Shown here in pieces: positions 32,866-41,655 of a stretch of DNA of 64,000 bases (positions within the stretch are counted from its first letter, which is position 1; every line of letters starts with the position of its first letter). This DNA is from Streptomyces formicae (GTDB lineage Bacteria > Actinomycetota > Actinomycetes > Streptomycetales > Streptomycetaceae), in contig NZ_CP022685.1 of assembly GCF_002556545.1 (NCBI RefSeq), positions 4,814,001 through 4,878,000 of the forward strand, in the 5' to 3' direction. A program made the translations under genes and the position numbers. Below the pieces are notes generated by a model that worked only from the letters and a program-made list of their open reading frames with translations, did no database searches and was not told the DNA's origin.

Positions 32866-34338
32866 ATGGCGCGGGCTGATGGGGCGGTTCCGAAGCAGCG
32901 GGGGCGGCAGCGGTCGCAGGAGCTGACCGAGGGGCGGTCCGGGGGGCGGCTTCCCAGGGTCGCGGGGTTCGCCGCGTGGCCCTCGCAGGGGTCGCCGAAG
33001 GCCGAGGGCAAGGCGTTGCGGGCGCGGGTGCCCCGTTCCTCGCACGCGGAGTTCGCGGTGGACGAGGGGCGGCCCGACCCCGTGGCCGCCGTGGTGGACG
33101 CCAACCGCAGCAGGCTCAGCACGCTCGCGCCGATCCGGGTCGGCAGGATGTCGGCCTCGCCCTTCGCTTTCCTGCGCGGTTCGGCGGGACTCATGGCGTA
33201 CGACCTCGCGCGCACCCCGATGACCGGCGTGGGCGCGCAGATATGCGGAGACGCGCATGCGGCGAACTTCGGTCTGTACGCGGACGCGCGTGGCGGTCTC
33301 GTCATCGACCTGAACGACTTCGACGAGACGGCGCACGGCCCGTGGGAGTGGGACCTCAAGCGCCTTGCCGCCTCCCTGGTCCTCGCCGGGCGCGAGGCGG
33401 GGGCGAGCGAGTCCGTCTGCGAGGAGGCGGCGCTGGACGCGGTGGGGGCGTACCGGCGGACCATGCGCCTCCTCGCGAAGCTGCCCGCGCTCGACGCGTG
33501 GAACGCCATCGCGGACGAGCAGCTCGTCTCGCACACCGACGCGCGTGACCTCCTGGGCACCCTGGAGCGGGTCTCGGAGAAGGCGCGGAACAACACGAGC
33601 GCCCGGTTCGCCGCGAAGGCCACGGAGCGGTTCGACGGCGCCGACGGTGCCGTGGGGCGGCGCTTCGTCGACGCTCCTCCCGTGCTGCGCCGCGTTCCCG
33701 ACGAGGAGGCCGCGGCGGTGGCGGGCGCGCTCGGCGGGTACCTGGGCACGCTGGCCGAGGACCGGCTGCCGCTGCTCGCGCGGTACGCGATCCAGGACGT
33801 GGCGTTCCGTGTCGTGGGCACGGGCAGCGTGGGGCTACGGTCCTATGTGGTGCTGCTGCTCGACCACCGGGGCGAGCCGCTGGTGCTCCAGGTGAAGGAG
33901 GCGCGGCCCTCCGTGCTGCTTCCGCATCTGCCGGTCGCGGGCTTCGAGGCGCCCGAGGCCACGCACGAGGGGCGCAGGGTGGTGCTCGGGCAGAAGCGGA
34001 TGCAGGTGGTCAGCGACTTCCTGCTGGGGTGGGCGACGGTGGACGGACTGCCCTTCCAGGTACGGCAGTTCAGGAACCGCAAGGGCAGCGTGGACCCCGC
34101 GGCCCTTGCCGCCGACCAGATCGACGACTACGGCCGGATGACCGGCGCCCTGCTGGCCCGCGCCCACGCGCACAGCGCCGACCCGCGGCTCATCGCGGGG
34201 TACTGCGGCAAGAACGACGAGCTGGACGAGGCGGTGGCGCGGTTCGCCACGGCGTACGCGGACCGTACGGAGGCGGATCACGCGCTGCTCGTGCGGGCGG
34301 TCAAGGAGGGGCGGATCGCCGCTGAGGCAGGGGTGTGA
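32866..34338 (+). CDS. DUF2252 family protein
   Basis: 490 aa, full-length DUF2252. 'MAYDLARTPMTGVGAQICGD', 'NDFDETAHGPWEWDLKRLAA' and later 'VVGTGSVGLRSYVVLL' and 'LQVKEARPS' resemble an aminoglycoside-phosphotransferase-like kinase fold: G-S-V-G loop, lysine in QVKEA, and GDAHAANFG as a catalytic-loop-like HxxN segment. The biochemical role is not established. ATG 32866 is chosen because GGGGG lies 8 nt upstream; ATG 32860 is close behind. Confidence 0.88.
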   Translation: MARADGAVPKQRGRQRSQELTEGRSGGRLPRVAGFAAWPSQGSPKAEGKALRARVPRSSHAEFAVDEGRPDPVAAVVDANRSRLSTLAPIRVGRMSASPFAFLRGSAGLMAYDLARTPMTGVGAQICGDAHAANFGLYADARGGLVIDLNDFDETAHGPWEWDLKRLAASLVLAGREAGASESVCEEAALDAVGAYRRTMRLLAKLPALDAWNAIADEQLVSHTDARDLLGTLERVSEKARNNTSARFAAKATERFDGADGAVGRRFVDAPPVLRRVPDEEAAAVAGALGGYLGTLAEDRLPLLARYAIQDVAFRVVGTGSVGLRSYVVLLLDHRGEPLVLQVKEARPSVLLPHLPVAGFEAPEATHEGRRVVLGQKRMQVVSDFLLGWATVDGLPFQVRQFRNRKGSVDPAALAADQIDDYGRMTGALLARAHAHSADPRLIAGYCGKNDELDEAVARFATAYADRTEADHALLVRAVKEGRIAAEAGV

Positions 34339-34416
34339 AGAGGCGTGGCGGGGCGTGGAGGCGGGCGGCTCGGCGGCTCTGTCCGGTGGTGCCGGTGGGT
34401 GGCCTAGGCTGGGTGG

Positions 34417-35274
34417 GTGACGACCCCGGAAGCCGAGCCGACGCAGCCCGAAACCTCTGAGGCCCCTACGGGACAGGTCCCGGCGGGGGGCGAGGAAACG
34501 TCCCGGCCGGAGGCGCGTCTGGAGCGCGCGGTGCGCGCCGCGGAGCAGGCGCTGATCGAGTACGAGATCGCCCTCGAGACCTTCCGTGTGGAGGTGGAGA
34601 ACTTCTCCCGGTTGCACCACCAGAAGCTCGGACCGATGTACGCACGGCTCGATGAGCTCGACGCGCGGATCGCCGAGGCCACCGCGGCCCGCACGGGCGA
34701 CCCCGAGGACCGGCGCAAGGCGGAGGAGGCCCGGGCGCGGGTGATGCCGATGCCGGGCGTCGAGGAGCTGTTCCACGGCTGGATGGACGCCGAGGGCCTG
34801 CACCCCGAGGCCGCCGCGATGCTGACGGACCAGTCGGTGCGGCCGCCGCAGCGGGTGCGTCCCGGCGAGGAGGCCCGCAAGCTCTACCGCGAGCTGGTCC
34901 GCAAGGCCCATCCGGACCTGGCACAGGAGGAGGGCGAGCGGAACCGGCGCGAGGAGTTCATCACGCGGGTCAACGCCGCGTACGCCCGTGGCGACGAGGC
35001 GTTGCTGCGGGAGCTGTCCGAGGAGTGGGCGGCAGGGCCCGTGCCCGAGGAACAGCTGCTCACCCGCAGCGAGGAGCTGTACGCCCGGCTCGAATGGCTC
35101 GCCCAGCGCAAGGAGCTCCTCTCCGTGCTCGCCAAGGAGCTGGAGGAGGGCGCGATCGGCGGGATGCTGCGCCTCGCGCCGGACGATCCGGACGCGCTGC
35201 TCGACGAGATCGCCGAGCAGCTGCTCGCACAGGTGGCCGAGCGCGAGGCCGAGCTGGAGCGGTTGACCGCGTAG
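34417..35274 (+). CDS. J-domain-like protein with coiled coil
   Basis: 285 aa. An acidic start, a long helical coiled coil (about 35-110), then 'ARKLYRELVRKAHPDLAQEE' at about 153-172 with the HPD motif of J domains, followed by further helices. HPD proteins stimulate DnaK ATPase. Here the J domain is internal rather than N-terminal, so it may be a dedicated cochaperone or only a J-like fold. GTG 34417. Confidence 0.82.
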   Translation: MTTPEAEPTQPETSEAPTGQVPAGGEETSRPEARLERAVRAAEQALIEYEIALETFRVEVENFSRLHHQKLGPMYARLDELDARIAEATAARTGDPEDRRKAEEARARVMPMPGVEELFHGWMDAEGLHPEAAAMLTDQSVRPPQRVRPGEEARKLYRELVRKAHPDLAQEEGERNRREEFITRVNAAYARGDEALLRELSEEWAAGPVPEEQLLTRSEELYARLEWLAQRKELLSVLAKELEEGAIGGMLRLAPDDPDALLDEIAEQLLAQVAEREAELERLTA

Positions 35275-35333
35275 GTTCGGGGCACGTCGTGGGCGGGGCG
35301 GCCGAGCATCGGCCGTCGGGTAGCGTCGGGGGC

Positions 35334-35681
35334 ATGGCTTTCGGATCTCAAGTGCCCACGGTCGGCGTCGATGACCTCGCAAACGGCGATTTCCTGCTGG
35401 ACGTCCGCGAGGACGACGAATGGCAGGCGGGTCACGCCGAGGGCGCGCTGCACATCCCCATGAGTGAATTCGTCTCCCGTTACGGCGAGTTGACCGAGGC
35501 CGCGCCGCAGGACGGCCGGGTCAACGTCATCTGCCGCTCCGGCGGCCGCTCCGCCCAGGTCACCATGTACCTCGGGCAGCAGGGCATCGAAGCGGTGAAC
35601 GTCGCCGGTGGCATGGAGGCGTGGGCGGCCTCCGGCCGACCCGTCGTCGACGACAAGGGTCAGCCGGGCACCGTCGTCTAG
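35334..35681 (+). CDS. Single-domain rhodanese sulfurtransferase
   Basis: 115 aa. LLDVREDDEWQAGH and the active-site loop ICRSGGRS, with the persulfide Cys, are canonical. It transfers sulfane sulfur to thiophilic acceptors or cyanide. ATG 35334 with GTCGGGGGC upstream. It converges on the acyl-CoA dehydrogenase gene. Confidence 0.92.
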   Translation: MAFGSQVPTVGVDDLANGDFLLDVREDDEWQAGHAEGALHIPMSEFVSRYGELTEAAPQDGRVNVICRSGGRSAQVTMYLGQQGIEAVNVAGGMEAWAASGRPVVDDKGQPGTVV

Positions 35682-35705
35682 GAGGCGGGCAGCACGCGTC
35701 CGGCC

Positions 35706-36839
35706 TCAGCCGAGCGCGTGGGCGGCCAGCAGGTCGCCCAGGGCCTCCTCGTGCGCGGCTGCCGGGCCGAGCGACAGCTCCAGCTGCTTGGCCCAGGCGT
35801 GGTAGCGGTGCAGGGGGTAGTCGGTGTCCGCGCCGAAGCCGCCGTGCAGGTGCTGGGCGGTCTGGACGACCCTGCGTACGCCGTCGGACGCCCAGATCTT
35901 GGCGACGGCGACGTCTCCCGCGGTGGGCAGGGAGCCGTCGGCGCCGGTGCTGACGCGCCAGGCGGCCTGCCAGAGGGTGACTTCCATCGCGCGCAGGTCG
36001 ATGTAGCGGTCGGCGGCCTGCACGGCCACGGCCTGGAAGGTGGCCACGGGGTGGCCGAACTGCTCGCGCTTGCTGGTGTATTCGCTCGTCATGCGCAGGA
36101 CTCCCTCGCCGAGGCCAAGCGCGAGCGCGCACGTACCGGTGGCGAGCAGGTCGCGCAGTCCGTCCCAGGCCCCGTCGGCGTCGATGACATCGGACGCGGC
36201 GACGCGCACGGACTCCAGGCGGAGTTCGCCGAGGCGTTCGCCGCTGGTGGATGTCTGCTCGGCGACGGCGAGACCGGGCTGTTCGCGGGGGACGAGGGCG
36301 AGGACCGTACGTCCCTCGGTCGTGTGACCCGGCACGACGATCAGATCGGCGTTCTGCGCCCAGGGCACGGCGGTCTGCACGCCGTCCAGGACCCAGCCGT
36401 CGCCGTCGCGCTGTGCGGTGACAGCGAGCTCGGCGGGGTCGTGTCCGGTGCGGCCGCTGGCGGCGACCGTCAGGACGAGCTCCCCGCGGGCGGCCCCGGG
36501 AAGGACCCTTCGCTTCAACTCCTCGCCGCCCTGGGCCCCTACGGCGTACGCGGCGGCGGCGCTCTCCAGGAGCGGGACCCGCGCGAGCACCTTCGCGGAC
36601 TCGCGCAGGACCAGGCACAGGGCGATGGGGTCGAGGCCCACGCCGCCGTGCTCGGCGTCGATGAGCACGCCGAGCAGGTCGGCGTCGGCGAGCCGGGACC
36701 ACAGGGCGCGGTCGAAGTCATCGGCGACCGCGCCGGGCGTGAGGGCCGGGCTCGGCACCCCGTCGGGCGCGACGTCGGCGAAGAGCGCCTTCGCCGCCTC
36801 GACCACGGCCTGCTGTTCCTCGGTGAAGGTGAAGTCCAC
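35706..36839 (-). CDS. Acyl-CoA dehydrogenase family protein
   Basis: 377 aa FAD enzyme. N-terminal helical domain (MDFTFTEEQQAV), middle beta domain with GWVLDGVQTAVP, and C-terminal helical domain with 'SKREQFGHPVATFQAV' and 'QHLHGGFGADTDYPLHR'. It lacks an evident Glu base at the usual late position, as in heteromeric FadE-type subunits used on steroid side chains. GTG 36839 has GGGAGGACAGG. A KstR-like dyad upstream (36918-36931) supports a lipid or steroid role. The partner subunit is not nearby. Confidence 0.88.
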   Translation of the reverse strand: MDFTFTEEQQAVVEAAKALFADVAPDGVPSPALTPGAVADDFDRALWSRLADADLLGVLIDAEHGGVGLDPIALCLVLRESAKVLARVPLLESAAAAYAVGAQGGEELKRRVLPGAARGELVLTVAASGRTGHDPAELAVTAQRDGDGWVLDGVQTAVPWAQNADLIVVPGHTTEGRTVLALVPREQPGLAVAEQTSTSGERLGELRLESVRVAASDVIDADGAWDGLRDLLATGTCALALGLGEGVLRMTSEYTSKREQFGHPVATFQAVAVQAADRYIDLRAMEVTLWQAAWRVSTGADGSLPTAGDVAVAKIWASDGVRRVVQTAQHLHGGFGADTDYPLHRYHAWAKQLELSLGPAAAHEEALGDLLAAHALG

Positions 36840-36901
36840 TGCCTGTCCTCCCGTGCACCGGCCGACCGACGTATCCGTCGCCTCTTCCGCCTCTTCGCAT
36901 C

Positions 36902-36931
36902 TGACGGACCGTCAAGATAGAACAGGTTCTA
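36902..36931 (-). promoter_or_regulatory. Two adjacent operators before the acyl-CoA dehydrogenase
   Basis: TGACGG-A-CCGTCA (36902-36914, perfect dyad) and TAGAACAGGTTCTA (36918-36931). The second fits the KstR consensus TnnAACnnGTTnnA. The regulators themselves are not in the window. Confidence 0.65.
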
Positions 36932-36979
36932 GAGGAAGGGAACAGGCAGGGGCGGCCGGGAGGGAGAGGGGTGGGCGGG

Positions 36980-38050
36980 TCAGCGGTCGAAGTCCAACTC
37001 CACGGTGTCCGTGGCCGGATGGGACTGGCACGCCAGCACGTACCCGGCCTCCGTCTCCTCCGGCTCGAGCGCGAAGTTGCGGTCCATCCGCACCTCGCCC
37101 GAGACCCGGAACGCCCGGCAGGTGCCGCACACTCCGCCCTTGCAGGCGTAGGGCGCGTCCGCGCGGTTGCGCAGGACCGTCTCCAGGAGGCTCTCGCCGT
37201 CCAGGACCGGCCAGGTGCCGGAGCGGCCGTCGAGCGTCGCCGTCACCGTGCTGTGCGCGGGCGCCGGGGCGGCGGGAGCCGCGGGGGTGCCGCCGTCGTC
37301 CACGTGGAAGATCTCCTCGTGGATGCGCCGACGGGGCACGTCCAGGGCGCGCAGGGTCCGCTCGGCGCCCTGCACCAGGCCGAAAGGCCCGCACAGGAAC
37401 CACGCCTCGATCTCCGCCACGGGCAGCAGCGCGGGCAGCAGCCCGGCGAGCCGCTCCTCGTCGAGCCGACCGGAGTCGAGCCCGGCCTGCTGCTCCTCGC
37501 GCGAGAGCACGGTCACCAGCTGGAACCGGTCGGGCCAGCGGTCCTTGAGGTCGGCGACCTCCTCCAGGAACATCGTCGACGCGGCGGTGCGGTCGCTGCG
37601 TATGAGGCAGAAGTCCGCCCGCGGCTCGCGCTCCAGGAGCGTCGTGACGATGGAGAGCACGGGGGTGATGCCGCTGCCGCCGACCACGGCCGCGTAGCGC
37701 CCGGGTGCGGGGTCCAGGGTGAAGCGCCCGGCCGGGGTCATCACCTCCAGCTCGTCGCCGACGGCGACTTCCTTGAAGGCGTACGTCGAGAAGGCGCCGT
37801 CCTCGACGAGGCGCACGCCGACGCGCAGCGTCCGGGGCTCTCCCTGGGTGCCGGGGAGCGGCGCGGGCGAGCAGATCGAGTACGTACGCCGGATCTCGGT
37901 GCCGTCGACGAAGCGGCGGACGGCGAGGTGCTGGCCCGGGGTGAACGCGTACTCCTCGCGCAGCGCAGGCGGTACGTCGAAGGTCAGCGTCACGGAGTCG
38001 TCGGTGAGCCGGTCGACCGCCGCTACCCGGAGCGGGTGGAAGCGGGCCAT
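36980..38050 (-). CDS. paaE: Phenylacetyl-CoA epoxidase reductase subunit PaaE
   Basis: 356 aa. FAD-binding domain (RRTYSICSP), NAD domain (GGSGITPVLSI) and C-terminal plant-type [2Fe-2S] domain with 'CKGGVCGTC...C'. It delivers electrons from NADPH to PaaA. ATG 38050 with AAGGAG five nt upstream shares its A with the paaD stop (TGATG); GTG 38053 is too close to the ribosome site. Confidence 0.95.
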   Translation of the reverse strand: MARFHPLRVAAVDRLTDDSVTLTFDVPPALREEYAFTPGQHLAVRRFVDGTEIRRTYSICSPAPLPGTQGEPRTLRVGVRLVEDGAFSTYAFKEVAVGDELEVMTPAGRFTLDPAPGRYAAVVGGSGITPVLSIVTTLLEREPRADFCLIRSDRTAASTMFLEEVADLKDRWPDRFQLVTVLSREEQQAGLDSGRLDEERLAGLLPALLPVAEIEAWFLCGPFGLVQGAERTLRALDVPRRRIHEEIFHVDDGGTPAAPAAPAPAHSTVTATLDGRSGTWPVLDGESLLETVLRNRADAPYACKGGVCGTCRAFRVSGEVRMDRNFALEPEETEAGYVLACQSHPATDTVELDFDR

Positions 38051-38559
38051 CACAACTCCTTGAAGTGGTCGAAGGGTTCACGGCAGGACGCGCAGCGGCG
38101 CAGGGCCTTGCAGGCCGTGGAGGAGAAGCGGCTGAGCAGTTCCGTGTCGGTCGATCCGCAGTGCGGGCAGCGGATGGACAGGCTGAGGGGGATCGGCCCG
38201 TCGGTCGCGTGGGAGCGCGGCGGTGCGATGCCGAACTCGGTGAGCTTGCGGCGGCCTTCGGCGCTGATGTCGTCCGTCGACCAGGCGGGGGAGAGCACGG
38301 TGCGCACCGAGACCTCGGCCATGCCCCGGTCGTGCAGGACCCGCTCTATGTCGGCGGACATGGCCTCGATGGCAGGGCAGCCGGTGTACGTGGGGGTCAG
38401 CTCGACATCGACCTCGCCGGAGGGGAGGACCCGCACGCCGCGCACCACTCCGAGCTCGGCCAGGGTGAGCACGGGCAGCTCGGGGTCGGGCACCGAGCCT
38501 GCCAGGGCCAGGAGCTCCGCTTCGAGCGCCGTGGGCGTCGCGTGCGCGGTCGTCACCAT
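38050..38559 (-). CDS. paaD: PaaD, Fe-S/maturation subunit of the epoxidase operon
   Basis: 169 aa. DUF59/MIP18-type domain ('VPDPELPVLTLAELGVVRGV', 'TPTYTGCPAI') followed by a C-terminal zinc ribbon CPHC...CASC. It is needed for epoxidase assembly. ATG 38559 overlaps paaC; GTG 38556 would give a GTGA overlap. Confidence 0.95.
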   Translation of the reverse strand: MVTTAHATPTALEAELLALAGSVPDPELPVLTLAELGVVRGVRVLPSGEVDVELTPTYTGCPAIEAMSADIERVLHDRGMAEVSVRTVLSPAWSTDDISAEGRRKLTEFGIAPPRSHATDGPIPLSLSIRCPHCGSTDTELLSRFSSTACKALRRCASCREPFDHFKEL

Positions 38560-39278
38560 GATGCCCCCGGGTGGCTGCGGTGCAGGTGCTGCATCTCGGC
38601 GAGCATCCGGCCGAACGACTCCGTGTGCAGGCCCTGGCGGCCCGCGCCCGCCGCCCACGCGCCGGACTGCGGGCCCGACGGCACGGTCAGCGTCGCCCGC
38701 TCGATGACGGCGGTCACCGAGGACGTCCAACTGGCCCGCATGTCCTGCCAGTCCACGTCCAGGCCCGCCACCGGCTGGAACATCTCTCCGGTGAAGCGCC
38801 ACAGCGCGTCGAGGGCGCGCTGTGCGCGGGCGTGGCTCTCGGGGGTGCCGTCGCCGAGGCGCAGGGTCCACTGCTCGGCGTGGTCCCGGTGGTAGGCGAC
38901 CTCCTTGACGGCCTTCGCCGCCAAGGGGGCGAGCTCGCCATCGCCGGTCGCCAACTGCCCGTACAACAGGGCTTGGTAGGTGGAGAAGTAGAGCTGGCGG
39001 GCGATGGTGTGCGCGAAGTCGCCGTTCGGCTGCTCGACCAGCTGGAGGTTGCGGAAGGCGCGCTCCTCGCGGAGGTAGGCCAGCTCGTCCTCGTCGCCGA
39101 CCAGGGAGAGCAGGATGCGGGCCTGACCGAGCAGGTCGAGTGCGATGTTCGCCAGGGCGACTTCCTCTTCGAGGACGGGCGCGTGGCCCGCCCACTCCCC
39201 CAGGCGGTGCGAGAGCACCAGTGCGTCGTCTCCCAGGGGCAGGGCGGGAAGGGCCGGGGCGTCGGCTGCGGTGATCAC
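38553..39278 (-). CDS. paaC: Phenylacetyl-CoA epoxidase structural subunit PaaC
   Basis: 241 aa ferritin-like helical protein ('ALANIALDLLGQAR', 'VAYHRDHAEQW') that forms the heterodimer with PaaA. GTG 39278 overlaps the paaB stop (GTGA). The longer open frame to 39539 is shadow sequence. Confidence 0.95.
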   Translation of the reverse strand: MITAADAPALPALPLGDDALVLSHRLGEWAGHAPVLEEEVALANIALDLLGQARILLSLVGDEDELAYLREERAFRNLQLVEQPNGDFAHTIARQLYFSTYQALLYGQLATGDGELAPLAAKAVKEVAYHRDHAEQWTLRLGDGTPESHARAQRALDALWRFTGEMFQPVAGLDVDWQDMRASWTSSVTAVIERATLTVPSGPQSGAWAAGAGRQGLHTESFGRMLAEMQHLHRSHPGASW

Positions 39279-39565
39279 AGGTGCTTCACCCCCTCCGGGA
39301 TGTCGTAGAACGTCGGGTGGCGGTAGGGCTTGTCGCCCGCGGGTTCGAAGAAGGAGTCCTTCTCGTCCGGCGACGAGGCGGTGATCTCGGTGGACGGCAC
39401 GACCCAGAGGGAGACGCCTTCGCTCCTGCGGGTGTACAGATCCCGGGCGTTGCGCAGGGCCATCTCCGCGTCCGGGGCATGCAGGCTGCCCGCGTGGGTG
39501 TGCGAGAGCCCGCGGCGGGAGCGCACGAACACCTCCCACAGCGGCCAGTCGGTCGAGCTGCTCAT
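39275..39565 (-). CDS. paaB: Phenylacetyl-CoA epoxidase subunit PaaB
   Basis: 96 aa. '[20 protein letters not shown]' and '[10 protein letters not shown]' are diagnostic. It bridges PaaAC dimers. ATG 39565 overlaps the paaA stop (ATGA). Confidence 0.95.
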   Translation of the reverse strand: MSSSTDWPLWEVFVRSRRGLSHTHAGSLHAPDAEMALRNARDLYTRRSEGVSLWVVPSTEITASSPDEKDSFFEPAGDKPYRHPTFYDIPEGVKHL

Positions 39566-40578
39566 GCCGTCGCCTTTCCGTGCTTCGCGGCGTAGGCGGC
39601 CGCGGCGTCCCTGACCCAGGCGCCCTCGTCGTGGGCGCGCTTGCGCTGGGTGATGCGCTGTTCGTTACAGGGGCCGTTGCCCTTGAGGACGTCCCAGAAC
39701 TCGGTCCAGTCGATCGGGCCGAAGTCGTGGTGCCCCCGGGACTCGTTCCACGCCAGGTCCGGGTCGGGCAGGGTGAGTCCGAGCGACTCGGCCTGGGGGA
39801 CGCAGATGTCGACGAAGCGCTGGCGCAGCTCGTCGTTCGAATGGCGCTTGATCTTCCACGTCATCGACTGCTCGGAGTGCGAGGACTCGTCGTCGGGCGG
39901 GCCGAACATCATCAGCGAGGGCCACCACCAGCGGTTCACCGCGTCCTGCGCCATGTCGTGCTGGGCCTGGGTGCCGCGGCTGAGGGCGAGCAGCGATTCG
40001 TACCCCTGGCGCTGGTGGAAGGACTCCTCCTTGCAGACCCGGACCATCGCGCGGGCGTAAGGGCCGTAGGAGCAACGGCACAGGGGGACCTGGTTGGTGA
40101 TCGCCGCGCCGTCCACGAGCCAGCCGATCGCGCCCACGTCCGCCCAGGTCAGCGTGGGGTAGTTGAAGATCGATGAGTACTTCTGGCGGCCCGAGTGCAG
40201 CTTGTCGAGCAGCTCGTCCCTGCCGGTGCCGAGCGTCTCGGCGGCGCTGTACAGATACAGGCCGTGTCCGGCCTCGTCCTGCACCTTGGCCATGAGGATC
40301 GCCTTGCGCCGCAGGGAGGGGGCGCGGGTGATCCAGTTGGCCTCGGGCTGCATGCCGATGATCTCGGAGTGGGCGTGCTGCGCGATCTGCCTGACCAATG
40401 ACGCGCGATAGGCGTCCGGCATCCAGTCGCGCGGCTCGATCCGCTCGTCGGCGGCGACCGCCGCGTCGAAGACGGCCTGGTGCTCCGCGGCGGCTTCCTG
40501 TCCCGCCGTGCGCGCGGCCGGGGACCCGGCCTCGTCCGGCTCCGTCCCCGCCGCCTGATGTGCGGCTGCTGTCGCCAT
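39562..40578 (-). CDS. paaA: Phenylacetyl-CoA epoxidase catalytic subunit PaaA
   Basis: 338 aa di-iron oxygenase subunit. Iron ligands lie in '[17 protein letters not shown]' and '[11 protein letters not shown]'. It epoxidises the ring of phenylacetyl-CoA. The N-terminal extension is Ala/Glu-rich. ATG 40578 with AGGGGGACCGAG is preferred over the open frame to 40656. First gene of paaABCDE, directly behind a PaaR-type operator. Confidence 0.96.
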   Translation of the reverse strand: MATAAAHQAAGTEPDEAGSPAARTAGQEAAAEHQAVFDAAVAADERIEPRDWMPDAYRASLVRQIAQHAHSEIIGMQPEANWITRAPSLRRKAILMAKVQDEAGHGLYLYSAAETLGTGRDELLDKLHSGRQKYSSIFNYPTLTWADVGAIGWLVDGAAITNQVPLCRCSYGPYARAMVRVCKEESFHQRQGYESLLALSRGTQAQHDMAQDAVNRWWWPSLMMFGPPDDESSHSEQSMTWKIKRHSNDELRQRFVDICVPQAESLGLTLPDPDLAWNESRGHHDFGPIDWTEFWDVLKGNGPCNEQRITQRKRAHDEGAWVRDAAAAYAAKHGKATA

Positions 40579-40610
40579 CTCGGTCCCCCTAGACCTGAGC
40601 GAACCGCCCG

Positions 40611-40624
40611 ACCGATCGTTCGGT
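40611..40624 (-). promoter_or_regulatory. PaaR-type operator at paaA
   Basis: ACCGATCGTTCGGT, 33 nt before the paaA start. It is the exact reverse complement of the site at 45492-45505 and fits ACCGNNCGNNCGGT. Confidence 0.82.
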
Positions 40625-40669
40625 TCGTTGAATTCAATGGTGCGGCTCGCCGCCATAAGGTGTCAACCC

Positions 40670-40678
40670 TGTGGATAA
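40670..40678 (-). promoter_or_regulatory. DnaA box in the paaA/DUF5819 gap
   Basis: Exact TTATCCACA on the minus strand, 46 nt from the operator. Confidence 0.65.
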
Positions 40679-40761
40679 CTTCACGGACGCTGTGCGCGAC
40701 GGGCGGGTCTGAGTACCGTTCCGGCGGCAGGGTTCGGTGCGGGAACAGGGATCGGGGCGGA

Positions 40762-41655
40762 ATGGACGGGTACGACAAGGGTTCCGGCGGCGGGTCCGCC
40801 GACCCCGACGAGCCCGCCGGGTTCTCCGACGCCGATGAGCCGGGCCGGTGCTCCGGCGCCGACGAGCCGGACGTGTTCTCCGGCCCCGATGAGCCGGACG
40901 GGTCATCCGCTCCGGTCGCGGACCCGCCGCGGCCCCTCGTCGCGCCCGAGCCCCGCGTCGGCATCGCCGGGCTCCCGCTCGGCCACCAGATCGCCGCCGC
41001 GGTCGCGCTCGCCCTCATCGCCGTGGCCGCCTGCGTCCACGTCGGCATGCTCTTCCTGCACGTCGCCCCCTCGAACACGGTGACCAAGCAGCACGGCGAC
41101 GTGGTCGACGACTGGATCTACCCCGAGTTCGAGCAGAACTGGAAGCTCTTCGCGCCCAACCCGCTCCAGCAGAACGTCGCGGTGCAGGCGCGCGCCGAGC
41201 TCCGTACGGCCGGTGGCGGCGTGCGGACCACGCACTGGTACGACCTGTCCGCGCGGGACGGCGCCGCCATCGACGGCAGCCTGTTCCCCAGCCACACGCA
41301 ACAGAACGAACTGCGCCGCGCCTGGGACTTCTACGTGGGCTCGCACGACGCGCAGAATCGTCCCGTCGGTCTGCGGGGCCAGCTCTCCGAACGCTATGTC
41401 CGCCGCGTCGCGCTCATGCGGCTCGACAGGGAGCGGCCGGGCGGTGCGGGCGACCACATCGCGCGCGTGCAGGTGCGTTCCCGGACCACGAACGTACGAC
41501 CGCCGAAGTGGAGCGAGGAGAAGGTGTCCACCAAGCCGACCTATCGGACGCTCCCCTGGTGGTCGGTGACGTCCGGGGACATGCCCCTGGGGGACGGCGC
41601 CGGAGTCGGCACCGGACGGGACGCGGAGCGGGACGCGCGGGGGAGTGAGCGATGA
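40762..41655 (+). CDS. DUF5819 family membrane protein
   Basis: 297 aa. An Asp/Glu/Pro/Gly-rich cytosolic start with repeated 'DEPD/DEPG' units, one TM (about 75-97), and an extracellular domain with 'EFEQNWKLFAPNPLQQNV' and 'WYDLSARDG'. The family is found beside HTTM genes; its stop overlaps the HTTM start (ATGA), so they probably work together. ATG 40762 follows GGGGCGGA. Function not established. Confidence 0.88.
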   Translation: MDGYDKGSGGGSADPDEPAGFSDADEPGRCSGADEPDVFSGPDEPDGSSAPVADPPRPLVAPEPRVGIAGLPLGHQIAAAVALALIAVAACVHVGMLFLHVAPSNTVTKQHGDVVDDWIYPEFEQNWKLFAPNPLQQNVAVQARAELRTAGGGVRTTHWYDLSARDGAAIDGSLFPSHTQQNELRRAWDFYVGSHDAQNRPVGLRGQLSERYVRRVALMRLDRERPGGAGDHIARVQVRSRTTNVRPPKWSEEKVSTKPTYRTLPWWSVTSGDMPLGDGAGVGTGRDAERDARGSER

